A DNA stretch of 64,000 nt from Limnomonas spitsbergensis. Taxonomy: Eukaryota; Chlorophyta; Chlorophyceae; Chlamydomonadales. Shown here piece by piece: positions 11,631 through 27,734 of the stretch (the first letter of the stretch is position 1; every line of letters starts with the position of its first letter). The stretch covers positions 1,178,001 through 1,242,000 of the forward strand of contig JAYJMM010000083.1 of assembly GCA_037349105.1 (NCBI GenBank), in the 5' to 3' direction. The position numbers and the translations under genes were made by a program. The notes under the pieces are model-generated. The model was not told the DNA's origin, ran no database searches, and worked only from the letters and a program-made list of their open reading frames with translations.

Positions 11631-11945
11631 GGGGAAGCAGAAGGCCTGAGGGGGAGACTGCAAGATGAGGAGGACAACTGGCAGCCACATGCATGTAGCG
11701 ATTGCGAGCTCGACTCGCTGCGGGGCTTCACCCTCTTGCCTGCTGGGGAGGTTACTTACTACGGCCAGACTTGTGTCTTCAATCTCAATCTCAATGACTG
11801 GCAGTGCACATGCTGCAGCAAGAAGATCACTCCCTCTCATCTAACATTTGATTGCTTCCCTAGCACTCCAACGCTGCCTCAAGTCTGGTTTGAGTTGCAG
11901 CCCCTCCAGCTGCACAGGGGGCTCGGCCATGAGGGCTTGTCATCC
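11631..11945 (+). pseudogene. KDZ-type transposase N-terminal fragment (cysteine cluster)
   Basis: An open stretch whose product contains CSDCELDS, then a YYGQTCVFNLNLNDW segment, CTCC, and DCFPSTPTLPQVWFELQPL. Cysteine pairs followed by a G/DCFPSTP...P-WF motif resemble the CxC cluster at the start of KDZ (Kyakuja-Dileera-Zisupton) transposases; this assignment is from memory of the family. The frame then runs into the 47-bp minisatellite and the catalytic domain is absent, so it is a broken copy. An acidic frame ending at 11535 (about 11424-11535) lies just upstream and could be an earlier exon, but no junction was confirmed. Confidence 0.5.
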
Positions 11946-11960
11946 ACAGGTGTGAGGAGG

Positions 11961-12852
11961 TCCCCCCCCTTCATAGACATGCGCAGCGCGCATTGTTGTG
12001 GAGAGTATGCCCCCCTCTTCATAGACATACTCAGCGCTATCAGGTGTGGACAGTGTGTCCCCCCTTCATAGACATGCGCAGCGCTCTCAGGTGTGGACAG
12101 TGAGTCCCCCCTTCATAGACATGCGCAGCGCTCTCAGGTGTGGACAGTGTGTCCTCCCCTTCATAGGCATGCGCAGCGCTCTCAGGTGTGGACAGTGTGT
12201 CACTGTGTCCCCCCTTTCATAGACATACGCAGCGCTCTCAGGTGTGGACAGTGTGTCCCCTCCTTCATAGACATGCGCAGCGCTCTCAGGTGTGGACAGT
12301 GTGTCCCCCCCTTCAGAAACATGCGCACCGTTCTCAGGTCGTCATGTGTGGACAGTATGTCCCCCCTTCGCAGACATACGCAGCGCTCTCAGGTGTGAAC
12401 GGTATGTCCCCCCCTTCATAGACATACACAGCGCTATCAGGTGTGGACATTGTGTCCCCTCCTTCATAGACATACTCAGCGCTCTCAGGTGTGGACAGTG
12501 TGTCCCCCCTTCATAGACATACTCAGCGCTCTCAGGTGTGGACAGTGTGTCCCCCCTTCATAGACATGCGCAGCGCTCTCAGGTGTGGACAGTGTGTCCC
12601 CTCCTTCATAGACATGCGCAGCGCTCTCAGGTGTGGACAATGTGTCCCCCCTTCATAGACATACTCAGCGCTCTCAGGTGTGGACAGTGTGTCCCCCCTT
12701 CATAGACATGCACAGTGCTCTCAGGTGTGGACAGTATGTCCCCCCTTCACAGACATACTCAGCGCTCTCAGGTGTGGACAGTGAGTCCCCCACTAGACAT
12801 GCGCAGCGCTCGCGGGAGTCTCAGGTGTGGGCAGTGTGTCCCCCCTTCATAG
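11961..12852. repeat. 47-bp minisatellite, ~19 units
   Basis: Unit: CCCCCCTTCATAGACATGCG, then CAGCGCTCTCAGGTGTGGAC, then AGTGTGT. The period measured between successive CATAGAC words (12067 and 12114) is 47 bp. Variants alternate ATGCGCAG and ATACTCAG. As 47 is not a multiple of three, frames rotate through the array, which argues against coding. Confidence 0.93.
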
Positions 12853-13640
12853 ACCTAATTCAAGTTCGAGGCCAGCTGTTCTTCGGATTCTGTTTCAGCT
12901 TGCCTTCTAGAGACACTCTCATGCAAGTCCGATAGTAAAGGTCCTCGCTGAGACATCTGCAGACTGATACAACTGGAACTAGTTCATGGCTTCGATATCT
13001 GTGCAGCAGTATGAAACTTTATTTCACGTTTGAGGCTAGATGCTCTTCGACTTCTGTTTCTGGCTACCTTCTAGCGATACTCTCATGCAAGTGCTACGGA
13101 AAAGATCTTCGGTAAGACTTGTTAAGACTGATCCATCTGAAACTTGTTACATGGCTTCGGGATCTGCCACGTGAGAGAACTGCATCAGTATGCGACTTCA
13201 TTTCAAGTTCGAGGCCAACTGTTCTTCACCTCTTTGATTTACATGTTTGGTAGAAACTGTCAAAAAAATGCTAAGAATGGCATGAAACTTCCAGGATGGT
13301 CTCAGCTAACACTAAGCACATCGAATACCAATTTCTCTGGTGCAAATCTGAAAATGACACTCAGCCTTTAGGAGGACTGGCTTCAAAGGTAGCCAAAACG
13401 GCGAGCGCGGAGGGCAAAGTGGTGCTAGCAGGTCACACAAATAAAATGCTCAGAATAGCATGAAACTTCCAGGATGGTCTCAGTTAACACTAAGCGCATC
13501 AAATATAAATGTATCTGATGCGAATCTGAAAATGACAATTCTACCTCAGTCGGACTGGCTTCAAAGGTAGCCAAAACGGCGAGCGCGGAAGGCAAAGTGG
13601 TGCTAGCAGGTCACAAAAATAAAATGTTTAGAATGGCATG
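12853..13640. repeat. two adjacent long-period tandem duplications (~170 and ~178 bp)
   Basis: First, a ~166-180-bp unit anchored by CAAGTTCGAGGCCAGCTGTT begins near 12858, 13024 (diverged) and 13204. Second, a ~178-bp unit anchored by GCATGAAACTTCCAGGATGG, and ending in GGCGAGCGCGGA and GTGCTAGCAGGTCAC, begins near 13266 and 13446 with a partial third copy near 13620. No coding frame persists. Confidence 0.8.
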
Positions 13641-13647
13641 CCCATAG

Positions 13648-13920
13648 TTAGACCCCCTCTACCTCCATGAAGTGCATGCGAAGCCTGTCATAAACCAGCC
13701 TGTCAGCTGCTATCCCCATGGCCTTCCCCCCAGCCTGCATTCTCTGCTCCATGATCTGCTGGGGGGGGGGGCACACACCCTACTGGACTTATGGGACCGA
13801 GGGGGTTGGGAGGGGGCACTGTTTTTGATGAAGTGGCATACCTGGGGGCCGGTCACGTGCACGTCTGGCATGTTCCTCCATATAAGAGTCATCAGAGACC
13901 TTAAGTACAGCCAGATTCAC
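13648..13920 (-). CDS. candidate terminal exons of an unknown minus-strand gene
   Basis: Unrecognised. Reading the minus strand, 13758-13648 encodes a 36-residue C-terminal segment (QIMEQRMQAGGKAMG...RMHFMEVEGV, stop TAA) preceded by a C-rich tract and CAG, a good splice acceptor. Upstream, 13842 is followed by GTATGC after CCCCCAG, a plausible donor ending a segment that reads IWRNMPDVHVTGPQ in the same phase. Joining across 13759-13841 keeps the frame. The 5' limit is unknown because a stop appears near 13925. It lies inside the inverted-repeat unit and may belong to a transposon. Composition is protein-like but no family is recognised. Confidence 0.3.
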
Positions 13921-14149
13921 TGCACATGAAGAGCAGTGGTGAGTAAAGTGAGAAATGGGATCAGTTAGTAGTGGGGGAAGGAAATATGAGCATGCTCACC
14001 ACTGGACAATCTTGGAGCACTTTGTGTGAGCTCGGCGCCGCTGTCCACGTGCAACTGTCATATGTGTAACACAAGCATTGCAAGGGGGAGGGGGGAGCAC
14101 AGGTCCCCGAGTCCAAACCTTACTCCTCAAGCAAGCATCTGAGCGGTTT

Positions 14150-14545
14150 TTTGTTAAGTTGCATCATCAAAGGCTGCTGCTCCATCCTGAAGTGCTTTCT
14201 CTCCCTCTGCATCATGTCTGGGGGCTGCTGCTGCTGCTGTATCCTGCATATGGGCTGTTGCTGCTGCTACTGTTGCATCTTACATAGGGGCTGCTGCTAC
14301 TGCCGCTGCTGCTGTTGCATCCTGCATGGGGCTGTTGCTGTTGCATCCTGCATGGGAGCTGCTGCTTCTGTTGTTGCATCATGCATGGGAGTTGCTGCTG
14401 CTGCAGCGTCCTACATGGGGCTGTTGCTGATGTTGCATCCTGAATGGGGGCTGTTGCTGTTGCATCCTGCATGGGAGCTGTTGCTGCTGCTGCAGCATCC
14501 TGCATGGGAGCTGTGGGAGCTGGAGGGTCTATCCCCTGCATGTGA
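14150..14545. repeat. GCT-rich tandem repeat (TTGCATCCTGCATGGG-GCTGCTGCT)
   Basis: Imprecise units of about 30-40 bp alternate a GCTGCTGCTGTT run with GCATCCTGCATGGGAGCTG. Both strands have open frames (Leu/Cys-rich or Gln/Ala-rich), as expected from a triplet-rich repeat. Coding is not supported. 13925-14150 has no recognisable feature. Confidence 0.75.
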
Positions 14546-14967
14546 GTTTCTGCTTCACTTTTGCATGGGAGCTGTAACCGGCGCTACCTTCTTGGTAGCT
14601 GCATGGGGGGGGGAGCGCTTTCCTTGTCAGCTGCCCTCGAGCAAGGCAGAATTCGTCGCTCTTTCGTCCATAGGAGGAGCACGGTACAGGAATCGCTATC
14701 TTGATTGACATTTCCTATAACCTGTTGTCCAGGGTCCTCGATCTCAAACTTTGACTGTTCGACACGCTACGACTTTTAGGAACGGCATTATAGGCCTGGT
14801 GTACAGCTGTAACGACGACAGCGTTTATAATTGAAGGAGTTAATTAACAGTATTTATGATTTATAAATATCCGTCGTCCCCCCCTTTTCCCCCCATCGGC
14901 ATCCCCCCTTGTGTGGATGGACACTTACTGGTGACCTGACTGCAGTCAATCCACGCACGAACATGTT

Positions 14968-15501
14968 TTGAACTTCCGGATTTGCAGTTTTGACCATAAT
15001 CGACATACGATGAGTTGCCTTAACCACGCGTTGAAATGCACGAAGTATTATGATGAAACCTTCTCAAATGGACCCAGACATACTTGCAAGTTCAGGGACA
15101 TCAATCAAACCTCTCAGAACGCGACCGACGACAGCACCCCTCCTTCTACTGGTCAGACGGGGCCAAGACACCAGAGGGAGCATGCTCATGATTTACCTAC
15201 CTTCCCTGCCCAGAGGCCATGGCCGACCGCTGACCCATCAGCTTGCAACGCTATGCATGCCCACACGCAGGCGATCATTGCTCCCCATGCGCACCTTCTT
15301 ACTGCCCAGAGGCCATGGCCGACCGCTGACCCATCAGCTAACAACGCTATGCATGCCCACACGCATGCTGTCCTTGCTCCCCGTGTGCACATTCTTTATG
15401 CCATGAGGCCATGGCTGACCACTGACCATCCAACATGCAAAGCCATGCATGCCCACATGCATACAACGCTTACTCCCCCTGAGCAGCATTCCTTGCTTTG
15501 A
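14968..15501 (+). CDS. hypothetical 177-codon ORF with three 32-residue repeats
   Basis: Unrecognised. ATG at 14968, stop at 15499. The N-terminal ~80 residues are unique. The rest is a 96-bp direct repeat (starts 15207, 15303, 15399), each unit encoding a block like AQRPWPTADPSA-NAMHAHT. As 96 is 3 x 32 the frame is kept through all copies, though the third has diverged. No signal peptide, membrane segment or domain is seen. It could be a minisatellite that happens to be open, since other frames here are also fairly open. Confidence 0.3.
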   Translation: MNFRICSFDHNRHTMSCLNHALKCTKYYDETFSNGPRHTCKFRDINQTSQNATDDSTPPSTGQTGPRHQREHAHDLPTFPAQRPWPTADPSACNAMHAHTQAIIAPHAHLLTAQRPWPTADPSANNAMHAHTHAVLAPRVHILYAMRPWLTTDHPTCKAMHAHMHTTLTPPEQHSLL

Positions 15502-15635
15502 GACCATTTTGCTCCGTGCTTTTCGAAAACAGTACTGGGAGCGATTACGATGAGCTCGGAGCATGGAACTAGGCGCCGGTCGGCCACCGACGCCAGAAAA
15601 AAAGTCTGAAAAAAACCCGACCACTCCGGAACCCT

Positions 15636-15696
15636 GGCATCGGCGCCAGCCGATGCCAGAATGCTATTTTTAGGCCACGCGTCGGCGTCAGCCGAC
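15636..15696. other. two adjacent GC-rich hairpins with tetraloops
   Basis: First hairpin: GGCATCGGC (15636-15644), loop GCCA, GCCGATGCC (15649-15657), a perfect 9-bp stem. Second: GTCGGC (15681-15686), loop GTCA, GCCGAC (15691-15696). They lie just upstream of the short ORF at 15729. No U-run follows, so a terminator is not claimed. Confidence 0.6.
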
Positions 15697-15728
15697 ACGT
15701 TTTTACACGCTCGTCGGCTAAATCGATT

Positions 15729-15896
15729 ATGTCGAACTCCGAAATCCAAGAGGGTCCTATCGTGGTTCCTATTGTTATCAATGACGAAGTAGAAGCCCCA
15801 GCTCTAAACGCAGAAGAACAGAAGGCTAAGATGAAACGGCCAGCAACTTATTTAGGGATCTCCTTTATGGGGGACTGTACAAAAAGTGTGCCTTGA
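15729..15896 (+). CDS. short ORF (55 codons) cut by a MITE
   Basis: ATG at 15729. The first ~42 residues have ordinary cytosolic protein character (MSNSEIQEGPIVVPIVINDE, then an Ala/Glu/Lys-rich helix-like stretch ending MKRPATYL). The frame then enters the MITE terminal repeat at 15855 and stops at 15894-15896. I read this as a host or transposon exon interrupted by the insertion, not a complete gene. The protein family is not recognised. Confidence 0.35.
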   Translation: MSNSEIQEGPIVVPIVINDEVEAPALNAEEQKAKMKRPATYLGISFMGDCTKSVP

Positions 15897-16175
15897 AAAA
15901 AAAGTGACTAAAAAAAAACGCACACCAAACCTACTATGCCGAAGCGACGGCTGACGACGCTCCGCAGGCACAGGCCAGGGGTGGGTTGCCACGAAGTGTT
16001 CTACCGCAAGCGCGGCCTCGATCAAAAGCAGCGCATTAGCAATGCGATTCCATTGTACCCAACGTCGGGTGTAGGCGATATGTATTCGAAAAGCTTTTTG
16101 GGCGCGCGGCGATGACACCTCTCGCCCGCCACCCACCCAACGTAATCGTCAGTGACTAATGCTTTACTGGTGTTA
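15855..16175 (+). mobile_element. MITE copy, same family as 35,244-36,154
   Basis: Starts after TA with GGGATCTCCTTTATGGGGGA, A-rich AAAAAGTGTGCC and GTGACTAAAAAAA. The body follows (CACCAAACCTACTATGCCGA ... CCCGCCACCCACCC) and ends at a CTAATGC-TTACTGGTGTTAG word. In the copies near 35.9 kb that word leads into a tRNA-like module, which is missing here. The opposite terminal repeat was not found, so the copy appears 3'-truncated. Confidence 0.75.
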
Positions 16176-17440
16176 GATTTGCGTTAGCTAGCTTATATGA
16201 TTCCAAGGGCCCAATTCCACTTGTCACCGGAACGCGGAAATGGCATGCCAGGGGCGCGTTCACATTGGGGGTGATCCGGGCCAAAAGTGGGCGCCGTACA
16301 GAATTCTGAGATGATCCTAACTACATCCACACTAGAGGCGCGAGTTGGGCGACAGTTAGTCGTTGTACTTTTGTGTACATCTAGGATCATTTCAGAAACG
16401 ACCTCCCGAGGTAGTGTCCAAGAATGATCCAAATGATCCTGCCACGCTGGCTAGGTCAGGGTTCACGCAAACTCAAAACTATGTCGATTGAATGCATACT
16501 TGTCTCATTCGTTTACGTGCTTGTTATTTTGGAACGGGTGTGATTAAGCAAAATGTTTCATCGAGGCGGAAAGGTGCTGTGCAATGGCAAAATGGAGAGT
16601 CTCGGTCGGTACATGCTCTGGTACAAGCTTGAGATCCCTGCGCGATTTCTCTCGTGTTCACAGCAACAGTGATAAGCGCGCCACGATGATTGTGGTGTGT
16701 TGATATCAGAACTTGACTGTGAAATCGTCTGTGGCTGACGGGTTCCTGCAAGTAGCTGAAACTGGCAAGAGAGTAGGCAAACAAGATCCATACTAATGCA
16801 ACGAAGAATCCCAACGACTGGATTAGAGCCAATGTGAACGCGCCCCAGCTCACCCTCCCCAATTCCACTTGTAACCGGAATGGCACCGGAACGCCAGCGT
16901 GGCGCTGCCGTACCCGTTAAGTGCCATATTTTGCATCGCTCCTATTTTGAGCGATGCAAAAATACTTCGCATCAACGCTCCGACAGCGTGGACAACTTCG
17001 TCCTCATCTTCAAATTTTCATCGCTGTCATTTTCGTTCGTTCTGAATACTCATTTTCGCCCGTTCCTAATGCCATGGCCGCTTATCCTTAACATGATCCT
17101 CATTTGAATCTTTCCCGCGTAGAAGCTGGCACCGATCTGGCCAACCCAATGGTGAATGTCGACGTGTGCCCCTTAGCAGTCCCTCCGATCGCCTGGGCTA
17201 TCGTTTAGCAGCGGCCTGCATTTGCTACACCCAACTTCGACAGTGCCGGGGCATCCCTGGCTGCACGTACCTTGCAACTCGACATTTTGTCAAGCAGGAC
17301 AATCATGCTAAGCGAGAAAAGTAGACAGACCAATCTAGATACACGAAACGATAAGGCAAATGCCTGACAGGCTGTTCAGAAAGATTCGGTCTCAGCCGTA
17401 CCCGAACACATTCCGGATACAAGTGGAATTGCATTTCAAC
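16176..17440. repeat. dispersed AATTCCACTTGT-ACCGGAA motif in direct and inverted copies; no firm gene
   Basis: The word CAATTCCACTTGTNNCCGGAA occurs near 16206 and 16859 (plus) and as its reverse complement near 17413, so the last two could bound a ~575-bp inverted-repeat element. A GGGGCGCGTTCACATTGG word accompanies it near 16252 (plus) and 16845 (minus). A 120-codon minus-strand frame (16886-16524) contains a hydrophobic stretch (ALIQSLGFFVALVWILFAYS) that could be a membrane helix. It begins inside the repeat, so its status as a gene is doubtful. Confidence 0.5.
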
Positions 17441-18405
17441 TTTTTTCAGCCTGCGTGGCTGAAGCCTCGCCCAACCAGATAAACCGCCACCAGAACGTGT
17501 TCCGTCGAGCGCCCTAGTGGAATTAGGCCCCAACTACAACAAAAACGTCGCTAACTTAGTGTAATTTGGCAGCTTCCGGTACGGCAGAATGTGTCATCCT
17601 GCGTCATCCTGAACATGAGAGGCCACGCTGTGCCTGGAGAGTACTACAATGCGTCCTGGGCCGTCAATACAGTGACCCTAGGCATCATTGGAACGCTCCA
17701 TGTGATAACGTTGGCCTCGATGCTAACCGAAGCGGCGTTTGACTGACGTGGCATTGTAAGGCACAAGGACATGAGGTTATTTCAGTGCTAACCCTGCCTC
17801 GAGATTGTAGCGAAACGTCGTGGACATGAAGATCCTCGTAGTTGACGAGATGCAATCTGTCCCCGACGAGTAGGATGCGTCCAAGATTCGGTGCAGTCAG
17901 AAGGCATAAAAACACGCCTGGCACATGGAAAACGGATTACGGCGTAATCGCACAGCACTGCTTCCCACCCTTGATTGCTGAGTCAGACCTGGCCAGGCAC
18001 GTTCTGTTCTTCTTGATCTCGTCCTGCGTGTCGCATTTCATGTCGGGGAATTGTTTTGTACCATTGATCTTCCTCATTGGCCTGGCTCACCCAACGCAAT
18101 CGTCGATCTGAGTGTGGACACGACGTGCATGTCTGCATGACATCCCTGAGCCACAAAGAACAGGGTCCGATTGATGCTTAGTCTATGCTGATTACATTTG
18201 AAAACATACGACATTTAAGATACAATCATAGAGAAGGGAGCCATGAAGGGATTCTGGGGCAAGGATTCAAACGGCCCCACGGGTTTTGGGCGACACCTAA
18301 TTTTTCTGGTGGAATACGACGCAAAAATGAGCGACCACAAAGGCGCGTGTCGACGCTAAACATTAGAGTCAGATTAGGCGTCGCTTCTCTGGTGAAATGA
18401 GGCCC
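17441..18405. other. no supported gene
   Basis: Small ORFs of 70-90 codons on both strands, none with a domain or a consistent splice structure. No repeat or motif is evident. Confidence 0.45.
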
Positions 18406-18408
18406 TAA

Positions 18409-18821
18409 GAGGTCGGTCAGATTGCGTTACGTTTGAGGTTGCGTTTGACAGTAGCGTTTGGGTCGCGTCTGGATTTCGCGTCTGATCTGACGCGAAACTG
18501 GCCACACTGCGTTTGGGCAAGACGTCAGGGCAAGACGACGTCAGGGCACGACATGGTACACTTTTGTGCGAATTCTGACTCCCAGCGACTAGGGGTTGAT
18601 ACCTTATACTGTAACATATATAGTGTTCATGCCCAGCTTAAGATGAAGCTTAAGCTGGAATTCAAGGAAAAATCTCAAACGCGAAACGTCACCCCCCCCC
18701 TCCTCCGCGTCTGCGTTTGGCGTTTGGGCACGTTGCGTTTCGCGTTTGGGCCAGTGTGACCGGCGTCGCGTTAGCACTTTTCCTGACGCAACCCCAAACG
18801 TAACGCAGTCTGACCGACCTC
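18409..18821. mobile_element. MITE with ~40-bp TIRs and TAA target duplication (PIF/Harbinger-like)
   Basis: The left end reads GAGGTCGGTCAGATTGCGTT then ACGTTTGAGGTTGCGTT. The right end is its inverted complement with about three mismatches. TAA lies directly outside both ends (18406-18408 and 18822-18824). A 3-bp TWA duplication is the hallmark of PIF/Harbinger elements. At 413 bp with no ORF of interest it is non-autonomous. The subterminal part is rich in GCGTTTGGG/GCGTTTCGCG words. Confidence 0.8.
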
Positions 18822-18825
18822 TAAG

Positions 18826-19252
18826 ACTCTCAATTTCGCCAGTTCCCAGCGCCTTTCCGCCTTGATAAAATTTTGTTGATAATCAACCCCTCTACAAAAT
18901 AGCAAACACGTCCACATATGCGACACGAATGCACGTACCGGTAATCGACCTAGTTTGAGTTTGCGTAAATCCATCCCCCAACAGGGGGCCTCGGTGCTCT
19001 AGATGGCGCCCACGGAAGGTTTGACCGTCAAATTTTTTGTTGCGCATGTTGAAGTTGAAGTCTTACACGTCCCCTGTTGGTTTTGATTCCTGGGGCGCGT
19101 TCACACATGGGCCCAATTGCGACAGTTGGCAAATTGGAAGAGACAGCGCGACATTTGCGAATCTTGCCGTACCAATTGGGACTCGCTTTTTCGACAATTG
19201 GGAGCGGTTACCCAATTGCGGGGGGGTTGGGCAATGGGAGATTCCACACTTG
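18826..19252. other. no supported gene; CAATTG-rich approach to the 45-bp array
   Basis: From 19100 to 19235 the word CAATTG/AATTGGG recurs five times. A GGGGCGCGTTCACA word at about 19092 matches those near 16252 and 16845. No coding evidence. Confidence 0.45.
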
Positions 19253-25016
<5,764 letters not shown>

Positions 25017-25307
25017 GGCCTGCCACCTCGAGGAACTCGATTCTTCTGTTTTTTCGTTGATGATGCGTTTCGCGGTATCAAGGCCATCAAAAATATCAAG
25101 TGTCCTGGCCTTGTTGCCGTATTTATCTTCTGTCATTTGCCCTCTTGCCCATGTTTCAGATGTCATGCGCAGTATGATGGACAAGCAACGCCACTGTTTG
25201 CAGCTTCGCCGTTTCGAAAGGCATGCATATACCGATATACGGTAACTGGGTATGGTACAATACGTAGACCCGTTTCCTACTCTCCTTTTTTTTGTCCCTC
25301 TTAGTTA

Positions 25308-25364
25308 GGCGCCCACGCGGCGGAGCCTTTTTTGAGCAGGGCCCATAGGTGTAAGGTCATTGAC
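25308..25364 (+). repeat. dispersed motif copy
   Basis: Reads GGCGCCCACGCGGCGGAGCC, T-run, GAGCAGGGCCCATAGGTGTA, AGGTCATTGAC. Compare 9108, 25886 and 55753 (minus). Confidence 0.8.
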
Positions 25365-25885
25365 TGTTTGCAGCTAGTGATGCCCTAGTGATGTCTACAC
25401 AATCTCTGATTTGCTTACTCCGCTTGCCTCATGCGGCTGCCCTGCCTGTTGTCAAGGTTGTTTTTTGTAAACATCAAGCAAAAGCCCTCCAGGTATGTTG
25501 TTGCAATGTCTTTCAGTGACCATTGTCTGACCTACAGTTGGCAAAGCTTTAAGTGCGTCAAGCTGTGTTTTTCTTGGGCCACCCGCCGTAGGCCAGTTCC
25601 CCAGTCAGGGTTTGGTACCACCGGCCTAGCAGCAATATCCAGTAATTTATCTGGTATCAAGTGTGCAATGCAGATGTTAGCACTGGAAAGTGTTGAGGTT
25701 CACAAGATGATGAGCACGATGCTCGGCACAGTGTGGAGATGACGCAGACGTTTTCAGAGGCTAGCACTTTCTTTGCCCTTCTTTGCCAATCTTTTGTCTG
25801 TCCCTTCAATTTATATCCCTTTTCCCCTCCTTTTTCCCCTGTCCCCAGGTGTTTGTTTCGTTATGTCCTCCAAACTCTTTTGTAA

Positions 25886-25951
25886 GGCGCCCACGCGGGC
25901 ACGCGGCCGAGCCTCTTTTTTAGCAGAGCCCAGAGGTGTAATGTCATTGAC
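25886..25951 (+). repeat. dispersed motif copy
   Basis: Reads GGCGCCCACGCGGGCACGCG, GCCGAGCCTC, T-run, GCAGAGCCCAGAGGTGTAAT, GTCATTGAC. It has an internal ~9-bp duplication (GGGCACGCG) relative to the copy at 25308. Confidence 0.8.
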
Positions 25952-25960
25952 ACAGTAGAG

Positions 25961-27176
25961 ATGCTGAGTGTCGAAGGCTCTCAAGCACGGAGGCCCTGCG
26001 CGTTGCGGGAGCGAGTGGCGTGGGTGAGCTTGCAGGATTGCCTAAGGCATTTGGCAGCATTGGAGGGCCTAGCCATAGCTGCTAGATAGGCTTCGGCATT
26101 CTTCTACACTCTGCCACTGTGGGGGTTAGGCTGGCCAACCTGGCTTAAGCAACGAGCATAGGCCCCCCATTATGCTTTGTTTCTCAGGTTGGGGGGAATT
26201 ATGAGCCCTTGATGGGACGTTCATCCTTTGGTCTTATAAGAATTGGTTCCGATCTCAAGTCTCCATTATATTACTATCATAGTTTCTAAATCATGAGTTG
26301 AATCTGTCACCTACTTACAGTACTCTGGTTCCACGTACTGTGCGCATCTATCTTAATGATTTACACAGACGGATAGTTCACACATTTTAAAACACTTAAA
26401 CTCACTGAAGTTTCGCTTTCGCATCACCCAGTTTTCACATATCTTCACTCAAACTTTCTTGTTTTCTTCTTCTTAATTTTCGAGGAAGGACCGACACCTT
26501 AAAGTGTGATTCTAGAGAGAGGGACAAGAGTGAAAGAAGGTTCCTAGGGAGTCAAAACCCATTCTACGATTTGAAAATTTCTACTAGTCATACGACCACC
26601 AATTGAGACGTTTGACGTCGCGTTGTAAAGCCGTATATCATTATTTAATCGATAACTGCTCGACTCGTCATGTCATATGACCGAGGAACCCAGCAAAAAG
26701 CTTTCGCCCCAGTCACCTGCGCAATCCCCAGGCGCAATCCCGAACCAGAGGTCAAGGCAGTGCGGTACCTTGGGTGTGTGAGCCAGCAGCTGCATGCTGT
26801 GACGCATCGTCTGCAGCGGAAGCGTGATCGTGGAGCTGGCAGCGCAGGGGACGGTGGTGTCATTCGGCATTGCAACCCACCAAGTGAAGCATGGCAGCTA
26901 CCCCAGCTAGGGGGAGGGGCAGGGGGAGAGTATCTCGAAGGGGAAAGGGCCATGGAAGGGGCAGGGGGGGCAGAGCAGAGGTGGAAGGGCCACATGTTGA
27001 TGAGGGGGCAGAGGTGCTTTCTGCCATGCTGGCCTTGCAATGTGAAGAATATCCAGGCCTTATCCATCCATATAATCGACAATAAGGTCACAATGAGGCA
27101 GGAATAAGGATGGATACGACTTGTATTATATGGGATAAGCCGAGGATAAGAATAGTGCAAGTCATGGGGATTACAG
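25961..27176. other. no firm gene; RG-rich ORF at 26,891
   Basis: A 64-codon plus frame (26891-27085) starts MAATPARGRGRGRVSRRGKG, a strongly basic Arg-Gly tract of nucleic-acid-binding type. Overlapping frames (plus 26670-27107, minus 27160-26645) look like its shadows. It sits beside the subterminal repeats of the CACTA-like element and could be an exon of that element's accessory protein; this is inference only. Confidence 0.3.
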
Positions 27177-27470
27177 CACTGGGGGATAAGGGCTTTTTAA
27201 GGACTCCTTATAGCTCCTTATAACCATTATAAACGAAAAGCAAATCTGTATATGTCTTTAAAAATGTTTCAAGCTCCTTATAACCACTGTTAGGCGCATT
27301 AAGAAAAATGCTTAAAATACCCTTAAACTCAGTATCCTTAACACACGCTTATCCATAGAGTCAGAATAAGGTGGTCATAAGCCCCTTATAACCATTGTAA
27401 ACGAAAAGCAAATCTTTATCCGCTATAAGGTGTCTTTAAGGCTGCCTTAATGCACGGCTTAAAGCCGCAT
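27177..27470. repeat. CACTA-type subterminal repeats and candidate CACTG terminus
   Basis: Dense CCTTATAACC, TTAAGG and ATAAGG words in both orientations. A ~33-bp block (CCTTATAACCATTATAAACG, AAAAGCAAATCT) near 27210 recurs near 27385. At 27177 the sequence reads CACTGGGGGATAAGGGC, a possible element end, since CACTA-superfamily ends begin CACT(A/G/T). This is the 3' side of the transposase gene. The matching inverted end was not found, so the boundary is tentative. Confidence 0.5.
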
Positions 27471-27734
27471 GCCTACGCTCATTTCAGTATATCATATCCA
27501 ATTGTCCTCTTGCAAAAGATCCACTATTCGCTATCTGACACTTCATCCTCTAAGTCACGAAACCCATTCTCCTCAGCAACAGCAGCTACTCCAGCATTCA
27601 TCAGAGCATACTGCTTTCTCTGAAGGGGACGCAGGCTTCGCCTAGCCCCATCACCAGAAGAGTCGTCATCCTGTGGGCAGCAAAGAAGCAGCAAATGCAC
27701 CTTTCAGGGATCAGGCCATAGTAGTCCAGGGCAG

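Larger units (their letters stand above)
10959..14936. mobile_element. putative ~4-kb unit bounded by ~70-bp inverted repeats, TGA flanks
   Basis: The left end begins GGTCACCAGTAATTGTCCAT and continues with CACACAAGGGGGGAT, a G-rich stretch and GGATAT. The reverse complement of 14936-14866 gives nearly the same series. Differences are a few substitutions and a 9-bp insertion (AGTGGGACG) in the left copy. A weaker match (AATTATA...AAACGC) continues inward. Both ends abut TGA (10956-10958 and 14937-14939), a possible 3-bp target duplication. The interior holds a LINE-tail copy, a KDZ-like fragment and minisatellites, so if it is a DNA transposon it is degraded. Two independent oppositely oriented repeats are the alternative. 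Confidence 0.55.
25017..25960. other. no supported gene; holds two dispersed-motif copies
   Basis: Sequence between the 45-bp array and the CACTA region. Copies of the GGCGCCCACGCGGCC...TGTAA-GTCATTGAC motif are at 25308-25364 and 25886-25951, each preceded by a pyrimidine-rich tract. A 103-codon plus frame (25431-25742) has no domain. Confidence 0.5.

Noticed and set aside
11961..12852. CRISPR-like array
   Set aside because: The repeat is a contiguous 47-bp tandem unit without unique spacers, in eukaryotic DNA.
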